From Liolophura sinensis (Eukaryota > Mollusca > Polyplacophora > Chitonida > Chitonidae): a DNA stretch of 64,000 nt. The DNA lies in NCBI RefSeq assembly GCF_032854445.1, contig NC_088302.1, forward strand, positions 2,782,023 through 2,846,022, given 5' to 3'. Positions 48,911-60,934 of this stretch are shown here, piece after piece (position 1 is the stretch's first letter; each line of letters opens with the position of its first letter). Under the pieces are notes generated by a model, which worked only from the letters and a program-made list of their open reading frames with translations, did not search any database and had not been told where the DNA came from. Position numbers and translations under genes: made by a program.

Positions 48911-49904
48911 ATAATGAACACACCATGTATGTTTGCAGGAGTATGGTGGACTGGGGTATCCCGTCCTCACTCTTCAGCCTCGAACCAATGACAAATGGAC
49001 ATATGCCCAGGTCGAACTAGACTCCGAATACACCAGTGCGCATTTCAGGTAACTTCGTTGTGCAATAAATGCTTACCTTTTTTTTTTCAATTTATTAATT
49101 TACAAAGGCTGTTTCCGGTGTATCAGTTCTCATATTGGTGGAAGAAAATGGTATACCCGGAGCATTGTGAACGAGACGACATTCTGAAAACCCTTCATGT
49201 AAAGCCTGTTTTGGTCCATCAAAACTGGATTACCAGGGTTACCGCTCTACTGGTCATTAGGTCACAAATGCTTTGGAGCTCAGATCTGAGGTTGAACTTG
49301 GGGCCTGGTCGTCACTTCTTAAACCCTCTTCCCTTAATGAATTTACAATGAATGACTTTAGGGATAGATGCGATCGTAAATAACTGCTTTACAAATATGA
49401 CTGTAAATATGTGATCGACTTACATGGAATGGGTTTACCCAATAGATCTATTTCGAGCTATTCACATCCACAAATACAGTAACAAGGTCAAAGGTCAATG
49501 ATTTAAACCCAACTTGATTAAATGGGATTTAGATTGGTTTCAAACCTGGAAAAATACTGTGATCTTTATTCCTTATAAAGTGAAGAAAAGTATATTTATT
49601 TACTAATTTATAGAGGGAGGGAGGGGTGGGTAGGGGTGCAGATGATGGTGTGATTTACATAACAATGTCATTAGTTCAAAGTTAAGCTGATAAAGTCGAA
49701 TGGGATGGCAGAAGCAATTAAAACTCTTTTTTAACCATTTTTCTGTAATTACTTGATCAAAAATATGTTTTCCTTTTCTAAACATAGGTTCAATTTCATC
49801 CTTAGACAAGGAGTTCCTTTGCTTCCATTGCTAGTTGAGTCTTGATCGCAACAAGTTGTCATCGGTGTTCTTTTGTGTGATCCTACATAAATTTTGCTGG
49901 AGTT

Positions 49905-50400
49905 TACTTGCCTTCCACCAGTGGGACGTATGTCACACGTGGGATAGATCACCAGTAACACGCTTGGCTTTCTCCAAGCATCCTTAATAAAACTTGTCAC
50001 ACGTGGGATAGATCACTAGTAACCGTCAGAGATCTGTGGCTTTCTCCAAGCACTCAGGGTTTCCTTAGATAAAACTTGTCACACGTGGGATAGATCACCA
50101 GTAACTCACCAGAGTTCTGTGGCTTTCTCCAAGCACTCAGGTTCCTTAGATTAAACTTGTCACACGTGGGATAGATCACTAATAACCCGTCAGAGATCTG
50201 TGGCTTTCTCCAAGCACTCAGGTTTCCTTAGATAGAACTTGTCACACGTGGATAGATCACTAGTAACCCGTCAGATATCTGTGGCTTTCTCCAAGCACTC
50301 AGGTTTCTTAGATAAAACTTGTCACACGTGAGATAGATCACTAGTAACCCGTCAGAGATCTGTGGCTTTCTCCAAGCACCCAGGTTGCCTTAAATGAAAC
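49905..50400. repeat. Minisatellite, 81-82 bp unit, about six copies
   Basis: Units contain AACTTGTCACACGTGGGATA, GATCACTAGTAACCCGTCAG, AGATCTGTGGCTTTCTCCAA, GCACTCAGGTTTCCTTAGAT. Unit starts are at about 49991, 50073, 50154, 50236 and 50316. It lies in the intron between exons 48939-49048 and 50847-50967. Each unit carries CACGTG, an E-box palindrome. Confidence 0.93.
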
Positions 50401-52394
50401 TTGTCTGCATGATATAAGTGAAAACATTATGAGTATCACCTTAAACCAGAATGAAATGAATTGGTAAATTTTTCCCGTATAATACAGAGCATGATTGTAA
50501 CAAACACATAAATCATTTGCATGTATGCATGTTAACGCATCCACCTGAGGTAATGGTAAAGGACAACTAAACACTCAAACATGGACTAATTGTGTTGACT
50601 GACTGGCAATTCTGTATTTTCTGTATATAAATATGTATATGCATGATGTTATGTTAACTCAGTCTTGGGTGCACTCTAGGCCTGTCCCGATTTCATATAC
50701 AGTCCCAACAGTTCAGGTTAACCTGATGTTACCCATTTCACGCAACCGGCTATCGATCAATCATTTGTTTATGTATAACCTTAAACTCTACAGGATTCAG
50801 TGAGATTTGCTTGTTGGTTTCATGATCAACGTTTGTCTACCCACAGGTGGTCATTGAGGGGCAAATGCCCTCCTATAAAAGTTACCATTTTGGCAGTTAC
50901 AACTATTATAAAATGGACCAGAAAATCGGAGTCGATGATATCTACGTGTCAAACACAGGCTGTGGAAGTAAGATTTTCTGAACACCCAACTAGTTACCCT
51001 ACTCCCAATTTGTTTCCGTTGGCTACTTTCATTTTCTTTCCGTAGACCAAAGTTTTGTTTCCGAACTCCCAACTCTTGTTTACGTCCTCTCGTTTATCAT
51101 CTTCAAGGCAGCAAGGTTAAAACTGCGCTATATGATTCGTGGGTGATGTTAGACATCGGTAGCTTGATGCGTTTTATAGACAGTGAAGTCGTCTCTAATA
51201 ATACGCTCCAAAACCTGTTATTGATCCAGATGCTGCTGACACTGTGTGAGAACAATTATACTAGTACATGGGAAATAGCAAATGTATATAATGTAATATA
51301 TGTGCCTTCTATTTGAGTATAAAGCATATACGACCTACAAGATCAAATAAAAATAGGATTATATCTGGGATAATACATTTGTACTTAACTCGTTACACTT
51401 ATAGCAATATTTTAAATAACTGTAATTTGCCAGCCATCACACTGTCGTCGCTGCTCTGATTTTACTCACCATGCTATACGTGTTTAATTATATTGATAAA
51501 TTAAATACATTTTGAGGTAATTCACCTCATGACACCTTTAGGAGTTTGGAAATGTGGACCCTTCCATAATAGATAGATCTACAGTTCTACATTTACCTAC
51601 CCATACCAAGTTTTTAACGTAAGAGTGTTTTATAGATGTTCCCAGATGCCCCCTAGCGACTTATACAGCCAATTTTGGAGACGAACGAGTCTGTCTGTAT
51701 TTCAACACCACAGCTACTACTTGGTCGAAAGCAGTGAAATCTTGCCGCCAGATGTCGCCTTTTGGTCACCTGGTCAGTGTTGAGAACGAAGAGAAACAGA
51801 AACTAATTGTCAACTTCATCAATAATCAAGGAGGTATACGAGCTTTTAGTCTTGTAGCATTGTTTGATTGGTGTTCATGAATAGGGCAATCAGTAACGTA
51901 AGATAACAGAGGTGGAAACTAGGTGAACGTTAACAAACGTACGTCTGTATTCATCTCCATGGTGGAATCAACACTAGTGGCTATACCAACACTACCAAAA
52001 GAATAAACTGCAGTATTCTTGCGACGATCTCAGTATTAACCTACATCTAATTATTTTCTGTTATATTTTTGGAAATTGGTACCTTTTCAGATTTTAATAT
52101 TGCCGCCCAACATGGCGGCGTGTGGACTTCCGGTGCCGACCTGGACACAGAAGGAAGTTGGAGATGGACCAACACTGACAGAGGAGTGAACTACACGGAC
52201 TGGAAACCAGGACAACCTAATAATGTCGGCGACCGACAGAACTGTCTCGTCCTGGATTATCCCGAAGATAATTACACATGGGGAGACGAATACTGTGATC
52301 TGGAGAAACCATTTATATGCCAGATGTCGTACGACCGGTCTGTTGTAGATCGACCGCAGTAGTTCTGCATAATCACATACATGTCAAGTAAAAG

Positions 52395-52400
52395 AATAAA
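52395..52400 (+). promoter_or_regulatory. Polyadenylation signal AATAAA of the MAM/lectin gene
   Basis: AATAAA 33 nt after the TAG at 52360-52362, in the right orientation, and the first hexamer downstream. It suggests a very short 3' UTR. Confidence 0.6.
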
Positions 52401-54139
52401 GAACCAACAGCTGTACAATTTCATGTGTACTGGAACAGAAATAACGTTTTCCCAATGAAATCAGGTTGACTTCTGCTTGGACTTTGTCCTTGTATAACAA
52501 TGACCTTTTTTTTAGATAACTTTTCATTTTGTCTGTGACTAACAAAACAGCTAGTCAGGCACTCGGCTCCTCTTTATTTTCTATTTTCTCTATATTCATC
52601 GTCTGCTAGCTTCTGTACCGTGGCAGGTAAATTTTCTTCAGCAGGGTATAACACATACTGGCTATCTATTCATCTTAACCAACGGAAATTTCCCTTCCGA
52701 TGGTTATATGGTAGAGAAAGCATTAAAAGGCTATATTCTGAGAAGTCACAGAAACTTTCAGTGTTACTTTTTTCGTACCTTGACGTGTCCCTTGGGTGTG
52801 ATTCATTACTCTTGTCATGGGTAGAGAGGCTTGTAGGAGGTAGAATACACTGGTTACTCACATCTAAAAGACAGCAAATTTCCCTTTCCAGATCAATGGG
52901 GTGGTAGAAAATGTATTAATTACTCATACATTCCAAAACAACTATTCAGCTTGGACCCGAGTCGCCATTGCGCGGGAAATATAGGCCATTGGTGTGGCCA
53001 CGGAAATCAAAAAGATGATAAAATTTCATCCCACCCCCGAAATAGGGAACCTAGTGGAGTTGGAAATCAAGTCCGCGAGTCGGGGTGATCAAACAAGGTA
53101 CACAGTATAATTGTAAAATTTAAGACTGGGTATGGAAAGAACGACCAATACCACCGTGTAAACGATTCTCTATATTTCTGAGCCGTCAAGGTAGGCTACA
53201 ACTGACAACGTTATCAAAGATTTGACTACTGCCATCTGGTAACAAACTATATAGTAAGGTATACATGTTTACAATAACTTACACTGGGAACAGTTTGAGT
53301 GTAAAGGCTCGAAGCCATGGTGATGATTAGCTTAGGTCTGTACAAGTACAAGTTGGCCTTAAGTATTAAGCACACAGGCTTACATTTCCACTCACCATAT
53401 AAACTAAATTTTTAAATATGCTCTCACGAAATGTTTCCGGAAATTTAATAGAAAAATATTTTGATAAACGAGACCAAGCGAGTGTCTTGTATTTGTGAGT
53501 ACTATATAGAATTTATATGGTTGTTAAATCAGTATTGAAAGAAGTAATCTCTTACATACCAGGAGCACACGTGTAATTTCTTGTCCACGTTTCATTGGAC
53601 CCAATCTTGACAACAGGAAGCCATCAAGTTTGATAAGATTGTGGTTAAATTAGCGCTCCCATAAAACCAGTAGGGCCTGCTGCTACATTATTAACATTAT
53701 CACATAAAGGATAATATTATATCCTCAAGATTATGCAAATACCTAACATTTGTTGTACATCTCTGCCAAAAGGGATTCAACAAAAATGGATAATAAGCGT
53801 ATATAACAAGAAATATAATCACTAGACCTGGCTTGAAAGCTCTTTATTTTTTATTGTTTTATGCCGTCTTTTCTTTTAAAAACTGAATATATTAGGCGGT
53901 CGTCAGAAAAAAAACTGTGGAGGAGACATTCCTTGGTCGTTCCTTAACAGGTGTGAGATAAATAATGGTTAGAGAAACACCAGTTTACTTGGCGATACAT
54001 GTCTATGTGAAGTAGCCACTATTCATACCGTAAAGTTTCTATATACCGACTGAACGCTTTTAACTGGATCCCAGCTAACTTATATAAAGGAAACATGGTG
54101 GGCATCAAATGATGAGTCAGGGATTGTTTAAAGACAAAA
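52401..54139. other. Spacer, no gene seen
   Basis: AT-rich with short ORFs only. No recognisable mobile element, RNA gene or array. Confidence 0.4.
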
Positions 54140-54465
54140 GTAATAATCTGAAGGTATTAATAGCCTGAAGGTAGTAATAGCTTGAAGTTAGTAATAACCT
54201 GAAGGTAATAATTGCCTGAAGGTAGTGATAGCCTGAAGGTAGTAACTGCCTGAAGGTAGTAATAGCCTGAAGGTAATGATAGTCTGAAGGTGATAATAGC
54301 CTGAAGGTGGCAATAACCTGAAGGTAGTAATAGCCTGAAGGTAGTAACAGCCTGAAGGTAGTGATAACCTGAAGGTAGTGATAGCCTGAAGGTGGTAATG
54401 GCCTGAAGGTGGCAATAGTCTGAAGGTAGTAATAGCCTGAAGGCAGTAATAACCTGAAGGTATTT
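54140..54465. repeat. Tandem array, 17 bp unit, about 19 copies
   Basis: The unit is CCTGAAGGTAGTAATAG, with variants in the GTAGTAATA part. ORFs across it on the minus strand (up to 136 codons) are artefacts of the repeat. Confidence 0.95.
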
Positions 54466-54664
54466 GCGTTCATCTTGAGTCCGAGCATGTAGGAGATGTT
54501 TGCATTAGTGTGTTTAGGGAGCCCCAATTTTTGTTCTACAACAGGCCTTTAAAGATTATCTATCACTATTAGTTGTTGTACCGGACGAGGTAAAACCAAA
54601 TATTTCAGAGATTCAAAACAAGAAACACTTTACATGGTCGATGAAGATCATTTGTATTTAATAG

Positions 54665-57580
54665 ATGTCCAGTCATGGAGATTACACTAGCCTGTCCATT
54701 TATGGGCACATCATGGGGTTTACACTAGCCTGTCCAGTTCTGAGCACGTCGTGGAGTTTGCACTAGCCTGTCCAGCCCTGAACACGTCATGGAGATTACA
54801 CTAACCTGTCCAATTCTGAGCACGTCATGGAGATTACACTAACCTGTCCAATTCTGAGCACGCGAGGAGTTTACACTAGCCTGTCCAGTTCTAGGCACGT
54901 CTTGGGATTTACACTAGCCTGTCCAGTTCTGAGCACGTCTTGGGGTTTATACTAGCCTGTCCAGTTCTAATCACGTCGTGGAGTTTCCACTAGCCTGTCC
55001 AGCCCTGAGCACGTCATGGAGTTTACACTAACCTGTCCAGTTATGAGCACGCGAGGAGTTTGCACTAGCATGTCCAGCCCTGAGCACGTCATGGAGTCTA
55101 CACTAGCCTGTCCAATTCTGAACACGCCATGGAGTTTACACTAGCCTGTCCAGTTCTGATCACGTCATGGAGTTTGCACTAGCCTGTCCAGCCCTGAGCA
55201 CGTCATGGAGTTTACACTAACCTGTCCAGTTCTGAGCACGTCGTGGAGTTTGCACTAGCCTGTCCAGTTCTGGGCACGTCATGGAGTTTACACTAGCCTG
55301 TCCAATTCTGAGCACGCGAGGAGTTTGCAGTAGCCTGCCCAGTTCTGAACACGCCATGAAGTTTGCACTAGCCTGTCCAATTCTGAGCACGTCATGGAGT
55401 TTACACTAGCCTATCCAATTCTGAGCACGCGAGGAGTTTGCACTAGCCTGTCCAGTTCTGAACACGCCATGGAGTTTGCACTAACCTGTCCAGTTATGAG
55501 CACGCCAGGAGTTTACACTAGCCTGTCCAGCTCTAAACACTCCATGGGGTTTACACTAGCCTGTCCAGTTCTGATCACGTCGTGGAGTTTGCACTAGCCC
55601 GTCCAGCCCTGAGCACGTCATAGAGTTTACAATAGCCTATCCAGTTCTGAGCACGTCATGGAGTTTACACTAGCCTGTCCAATTCTGAGCACGTCATGGA
55701 GATTACACTAGCCTGTCCAGTTATAAGCACTCGAGGAGTTTACGCTAGCCTGTCCAGTTCTGAGAACGTCATGGGGTTTACACTAGCCTGTCCAATTCTG
55801 AGCACGTCGTGGAGTTTGCACTAGCCTGTCCAGCCCTGAGCACGTCATGGAGTTTACACTAGCCTGTCCAGTTCTGGGCACGTCATGGAGATTACACTAG
55901 CCTGTCCAGTTATGGGCACGTCATGGAGATTACACTAGCCTGTCCAGTTCTGGGCACGTCATGGGGTTTACACTAGCCTGTCCAGTTCTGAGCACGTCGT
56001 GGAGTTTGCACTAGCCTGTCCAATTCTGAGCACGTCATGGAGATTACACTAACCTGTCCAGTTCTGGGCACGTCATGGAGATTACACTAGCCTGTCCAGT
56101 TATGGGCACGTCATGGAGTTTACACTAGCCTGTCCAGTTCTGAGAACGTCATGGGGTTTACACTAGCCTGTCCAGTTCTGGGCACGTCATGGAGATTACA
56201 CTAGCCTGTCCAGTTCTGAGCACGTCATGGAGATTACACTAGCCTGTCCAGTTCTGAGCACGTCATGGAGTTTACACTAGCCTGTCCAGTTCTGGGCACG
56301 TCATGGAGATTACACTAGCCTGTCCAGTTCTGAGCACGTCGTGGAGTTTGCACTAGCCTGTCCAATTCTGAGCACGTCATGGAGATTACACTAACCAGTC
56401 CAGTTCTGGGCACGTCATGGAGATTACACTAGCCTGTCCAGTTCTGGGCACGTCATGGAGTTTACACTAGCCTGTCCAGTTCTGAGCACGTCGTGGAGTT
56501 TGCACTAGCATGTCCAGTTCTGAGCACGTCGTGGAGTTTGCACTAGCATGTCCAGCCCTGAGCATGTCATGGAGTTTGCAGTTCTGAGCACGTCATGGAG
56601 CTTACACTAGCCTGTCCAGTTCGGAGCACGTCATGGAGTTTACGATAGCATATCCAGTTCTAAGCACGTCATGAAGATTACACTAGCCTGTCCAGTTCTG
56701 AGCACGTCATAGAGATTACACTAGCCTGTCCAGTTATGAGCACGTCATGGAGTTTACACTAGCCTGTCCAGTTCTGAGCACGTCATGAAGATTACACTAG
56801 CCTGTCCAGTTCTGGGCACGTCTTGGGGTTTACACTAGCCTGTCCAGTTTTGAGCACGTCAATGAGATTACACTAGCCTGTCCAGCTCTGAGCACGTCTT
56901 GAGGTTTACACTAGCCTGTCCAGTTCTGAGCACGTCATGGAGATTACACTAACCTGTCCAGTTCTAAGCACGTCATGGAGATTACACTAACCTGTCCAAT
57001 TCTGAGCACGTCATGGAGATTACACTAGCCTGTCCAATTCTGAGCACGTCATGGAGATTACACTAGCCTGTCCAGTTCTCAGCACGTCATGGAGTTTACA
57101 TTAGCCTGTCCAATTCTGAGCACGTCATGGAGATTACACTAGCCTGTCCAGTTCTGGGCACGTCATGTAGATTACACTAGCCTGTCCAATTCTGAGAACG
57201 TCATAGACTTTACACTAGCCTGTCCAGTTCTGAGCACGTCATGGAGATTACACTAGCCTGTCCAGTTCTGAGCACGTCATGGAGTTTACAATAGCCTATC
57301 CAGTTCTGAGCACGTCAATGAGATTACACTATAGCCTGTCCAGTTATGGGCACGTCATGGAGTTTACACTAGCCTGTCCAATTCTGAGCACGTCATAGAG
57401 ATTACACTAGCCTGTCCAGTTCTGAGCACGTCATGGAGTTTACATTAGCCTGTCCAATTCTGAGCACGTCATGGAGATTACACTAGCCTGTCCAGTTCTG
57501 AGCACGTCATGGAGATTACACTAGCCTGTCCAGTTCTGAGCACGTCATGGAGCTTACACTAGCCTGTCCAGCTTTGAAAC
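54665..57580. repeat. Satellite-like array, 38 bp unit, about 76 copies
   Basis: The unit is ACACTAGCCTGTCCAGTTCT, GAGCACGTCATGGAGATT. Two main variants alternate irregularly: GGAGTTTGCACTAG with GCCCTGAGCAC, and GGAGATTACACTAG with GTTCTGAGCAC. The left third (to about 55550) is more diverged, with CGCGAGGAG variants. From about 55850 rightward the copies are more uniform, consistent with recent amplification there. It is the largest array in the window and holds no gene. Confidence 0.96.
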
Positions 57581-57798
57581 GTCATATATTAATTGGTATC
57601 TTACGTATTAATTGCAGCACAGAAGGTATACATCACCAGAAGAAGGGCTCCTATCGAGCCAACCTCAACTGCTGGTTTTAAATTTCCGTCAATCCCTACG
57701 CTATAATCCAATGCATCTAGCCCAATGGGATAGGCCTATTCCAACTGATCAGTTTACATCTATATATAATATCATGCTGACTTCCTCTCCCGTCGTAC

Positions 57799-58011
57799 CA
57801 CCGGCCCCGGTGGCTCAGCTGGTATGTAGAGTCCGTTTTTGGGGCGGAAGATCCAGGGTCAATCCTGGACAGACGTCTCAGTCAAACAGCACTAGGTAAA
57901 ATCCGTAGGACATCAAGTACGCACATTACACGTAGGCTACATGCACTCCTTCGTCGTCATATAACTAAAAAATTGTTAAGTTCGACAATAAGCACTCACT
58001 CACTTACTCTC
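57799..58011 (+). mobile_element. SINE family B with visible tRNA-like head
   Basis: Begins GGCCCCGGTGGCTCAGCTGG (box A) and GGGTCAATCCTGG (box B), then jumps to the 3' body (CAGCACTAGGTAAAATCCG, CTTCGTCGTCATATAACTAA) and tail CACTCACTCACTTACTC. It shows that the family is tRNA-derived. The middle of the element is deleted. Confidence 0.82.
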
Positions 58012-58412
58012 CAGTCGTACGTGGGAAGCTCTTGCAGCAACCTATTGTTATGTGCTTATTAGTACACGGACCCTGTCTGTGGAATTTTGTGTATATTTCG
58101 TCATACACTCAGTTATACTGTGGATTTTCCCTCTTGTGAATTTGCCTCTGAGCATTTATGCCTGTGTGGTATATATTGTGGAATATATGCGTCCGTTTGG
58201 ACTTGACACCGTAAGTACTTTAGTATTTGTGTAAACCCCCAGGTCAGATCTGCCCAAATCTCCAGGCCAGATCTGCCCTGGGTGTTCACCAGTAAGCTAG
58301 TCACATCAGTAACCAAGCCTTATGCTTGTGGGGGAGTGCCCATGGCCTGAGAGGGGGTGGGAGGTCACATGACCTCCACACCCCAGCCTTGCCATGTGGC
58401 CCTTTGTTTTAG

Positions 58413-58497
58413 CCCCATTCCCTCCAAGACAGCCGAGCAGTCAAGACGTGTTTTACCAAGATCACAGCCAGTCTTCATTCATACATTTCACCCAGGT
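58413..58497 (+). repeat. 85 bp direct repeat, copy 1, bounded by splice signals
   Basis: Identical by eye to 60253-60337 over 85 bp. Here the first 83 bp are preceded by CCTTTGTTTTAG and followed by GTAAGAATTT, a good acceptor and donor, so it looks like an 83 bp exon. Confidence 0.85.
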
Positions 58498-60252
58498 AAG
58501 AATTTAACCCTTGTGGTCTCAGAACACTTCCATAAATTGATATATGTAATTGTTGTCACATATGCACTTATCTGACTGTGCCATATAGGATATATTATGC
58601 ACATCTTTTTGAGTAATTTAAGTTATTACTTTGGTCAGCTATTCACAAGTTAGTGTGATCTCTGCAAAGAGATACACACATTCTAAAAGGATTGGCTGAA
58701 TAGATTTCAGGAATTTACGCCAAGAAACAGGTGGGATAACTGCTTCTCCCATCAACCTGTTTACAGTGAAAATATTTGGTTAGCTGTGTTAGTTTGGGAT
58801 AAACCTCCACATTGGAACCATTAACCCACTTAAGTTCACTAGTTTTAAAAGTGACCACTGTTTACTTAAATTGATCTGGAATTTAAGGATTATATGTATC
58901 AACTACTAGCTTTTGCCTAAACTTAACTTGATCTCCTAACTTCCAGAACAGATAGTTCCTTTTACACTGGTTAACACATGGTCAAGCTTAATTCCTTTGT
59001 TTGAGCTGACCATGCCAGCCTCCAGTAGCTACAGACATGTGTATTACCCCAGTGTATGTAAGCAAGGTGGCAGCACATCTGGAAGGGATTAATTTCTCCT
59101 TGGCATCTATTGCCCCTGATGACCCCCGCTGGTTAATCTCATCCTATCAGCCCAGCCTCTATCAAGTGGCTAAACAAGATGGCTGCACCAGCAGTACACA
59201 GGCCAAATTAAAACTCAGTACAAGACCAACCACTTGTAACTGTTCTGAGTTTTTGTATTTAATTATGCCTGTGATTGTCCTAACACAACACAATCCTCAG
59301 AAATTACATATCACTGCAGATGCACATATACTGGAATTTATCATGCTTTTGGACTTTGACATTTTGAGTCCAGTGTTCATGTTCTCTATGGCCAGTCAGT
59401 AAGCATTTGTTATTATTGTTGATAGATACATATATATATATAGATATTAACTTTGTATATACAGTTAATATGCATATAGGCTATCGCCTGGTAATATTGT
59501 ATTTAGTTTATAGATATTATCAAAATACCCTGCGTGACCCGTATTATTGTTCTTCATGCGGTAACCGTTCTGGGTTGTACAAAATGTATGCAGCCCCTAG
59601 CATAAAAATGTACCACTCAGATTATTAATGCATACATTAGCCTACACTATTGATTTGTAACCTGTATGTTAAATGATCGAAAGAGTAATTTACGAATGTT
59701 ATGTTTTGGTTGGAGGTGAAGGTCAGCTGGCATAGACCAGTATGTCTTGTTATATATGAGATATGACCTGGCATCATAAAATGCATTTGTACCCATCATA
59801 TGGATACACTGAGTCATCTAAATTTCTAATGCGAGCCTGGCCCCTTATAAGCCTGGCAACGTACTCGACATTATGTTTAGATGCCTCTCTTAAACAGGAT
59901 ACCGGTAACCCTGTGACCCTTGGCCTCTCTAGTATTGACTATATTGCAATCATTGTTAGCATGATGTCACTTGGTTTCTAGATGCCATGCTTAAACGTTA
60001 CATGCATTATGGTCTGACTGTCAGGCTGACCTCTCAACTTCAACCTACCTTGACCTACATGTATGTGTACAGGTCGCTGTGTATACATGTGGACACACAT
60101 GTAACATGTCTTATATAATTGGGTTAATAATCATGTCCAACACCTTAACTTGTTTAACTTACCTGTTATGATCATATGGCACTTCTATTAAGTCTTTGAA
60201 AGCTACGTTCTAAATTGTTTACTCATTAATACTTGAAAGCTCTAGTAGCTCT
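58498..60252. other. Sequence between the 85 bp direct repeats
   Basis: AT-rich. The longest ORF, 59037-59402 (121 codons, ATG), has no recognisable domain. The region is probably part of the retroelement leader or 5' LTR, or an intron of its transcript. No other feature is supported. Confidence 0.35.
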
Positions 60253-60337
60253 CCCCATTCCCTCCAAGACAGCCGAGCAGTCAAGACGTGTTTTACCAAG
60301 ATCACAGCCAGTCTTCATTCATACATTTCACCCAGGT
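60253..60337 (+). repeat. 85 bp direct repeat, copy 2, no flanking splice signals
   Basis: Identical to 58413-58497. It is joined on the left to TAGTAGCTCT and on the right to GCTGTACCG. With its downstream flank it forms a 12 bp perfect inverted repeat: GCAGTCAAGACG at 60277-60288 and CGTCTTGACTGC at 60345-60356. Confidence 0.85.
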
Positions 60338-60644
60338 GCTGTACCGTCTTGACTGCCAGACGTTACCCTCCAGGCTGCTTCCCCTTGTGAAACTATCCAA
60401 ACTCAGAAGGAAGGAAGGAAGGGAAAGGAACATATTTACAGATACCCCTACTCTCATACTGATTACCTCTGTCTTAAATAATAAATTCTCAGGCTGTGGC
60501 ACATGTGAAAACCCAGCAGAGCATTTGCGTTCTTTGTCCAGCATATATTTAACACTTGTTTCCCCAAAAGCCAGTCACGTGTCCACCCGACAACGTAAGA
60601 TAGTCTCGCAGGTGATTCGACCGCAGACAAACAGGTCTTACATT

Positions 60645-60662
60645 TGGCGCCCGAAATGGGAC
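60645..60662 (+). promoter_or_regulatory. tRNA-Lys-type primer-binding site
   Basis: TGGCGCCCGAAATGGGAC follows CA (60641-60642), the expected LTR terminus, by two bases. It is complementary to the 3' end of a lysine tRNA type and differs at two positions from the well-known retroviral lysine-tRNA site. It marks the start of minus-strand DNA synthesis and the end of the 5' LTR. Confidence 0.85.
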
Positions 60663-60934
60663 GATCGTGATTGCGCTTTGGTGTTATTAAATATTGCTGA
60701 GACACTTTCATGACAGAGAATCAGTGACCTCTTGCCATTCTACGTCACCCTGTAGTAACAGCTGTTCACATCCATTTCATGTGATCTACAGTCTGTCAGT
60801 CTTCTTGTTCACAGCTACCTCCAGCAGTAAATCATATAGTGACACTCTCGTTGAGCTCGCACTGAAGTGATTAACTGTCTCTTTCCACTCTGACAAGCTT
60901 CACTCTTCAGATTAGCTACACCAAGCCACATATC

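Larger units (their letters stand above)
45127..52362 (+). pseudogene. MAM domain plus C-type lectin gene, 5' half broken
   Basis: Seven exons by splice sites: 45127-45185, 45987-46143, 47705-47868, 48939-49048, 50847-50967, 51636-51833 and 52091-52362. Exon 1 encodes a signal peptide (MEMLLLALTMCALVQG) but hits TAA at 45178. Exons 2-5 encode a MAM domain: VYVEDTHTCGWTNDL, GVYYGHYMSMDPESG, ARLTSPVFNP, CIQLYYTLSG, VVIEG, IGVDDIYVSNTGCG. Frame breaks of about one base occur near 46075, near 47750, in the A run near 47798, and at the 49048/50847 junction. The lectin exons are fully open: FGDERVCLYFN, WSKAVKSCRQM, GHLVSVENEEK, WKPGQPNNVGDRQNC, WGDEYCDLEKPFIC. QPN in place of EPN and WGD in place of WND leave sugar specificity uncertain. 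AATAAA at 52395 follows the stop by 33 nt. Secreted recognition proteins often have this make-up. It is either a decaying gene or an indel-prone assembly. Confidence 0.72.

Noticed and set aside
54665-57580. CRISPR-like regular repeats
   Set aside because: The unit is contiguous and whole-unit repeated with no unique spacers, and the genome is animal.
57799-57870. tRNA gene call at the SINE B head
   Set aside because: Same reason; the downstream body and tail match other SINE B copies in the window.
58012-58060. Start of the 5' LTR at a TG near 58044
   Set aside because: Without the 3' LTR in the window there is no partner sequence, so any start would be guesswork.
59037-59402. 121-codon ORF as an envelope-like or host gene
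   Set aside because: No signal peptide, domain or splice support; kept only as a note in the region description.
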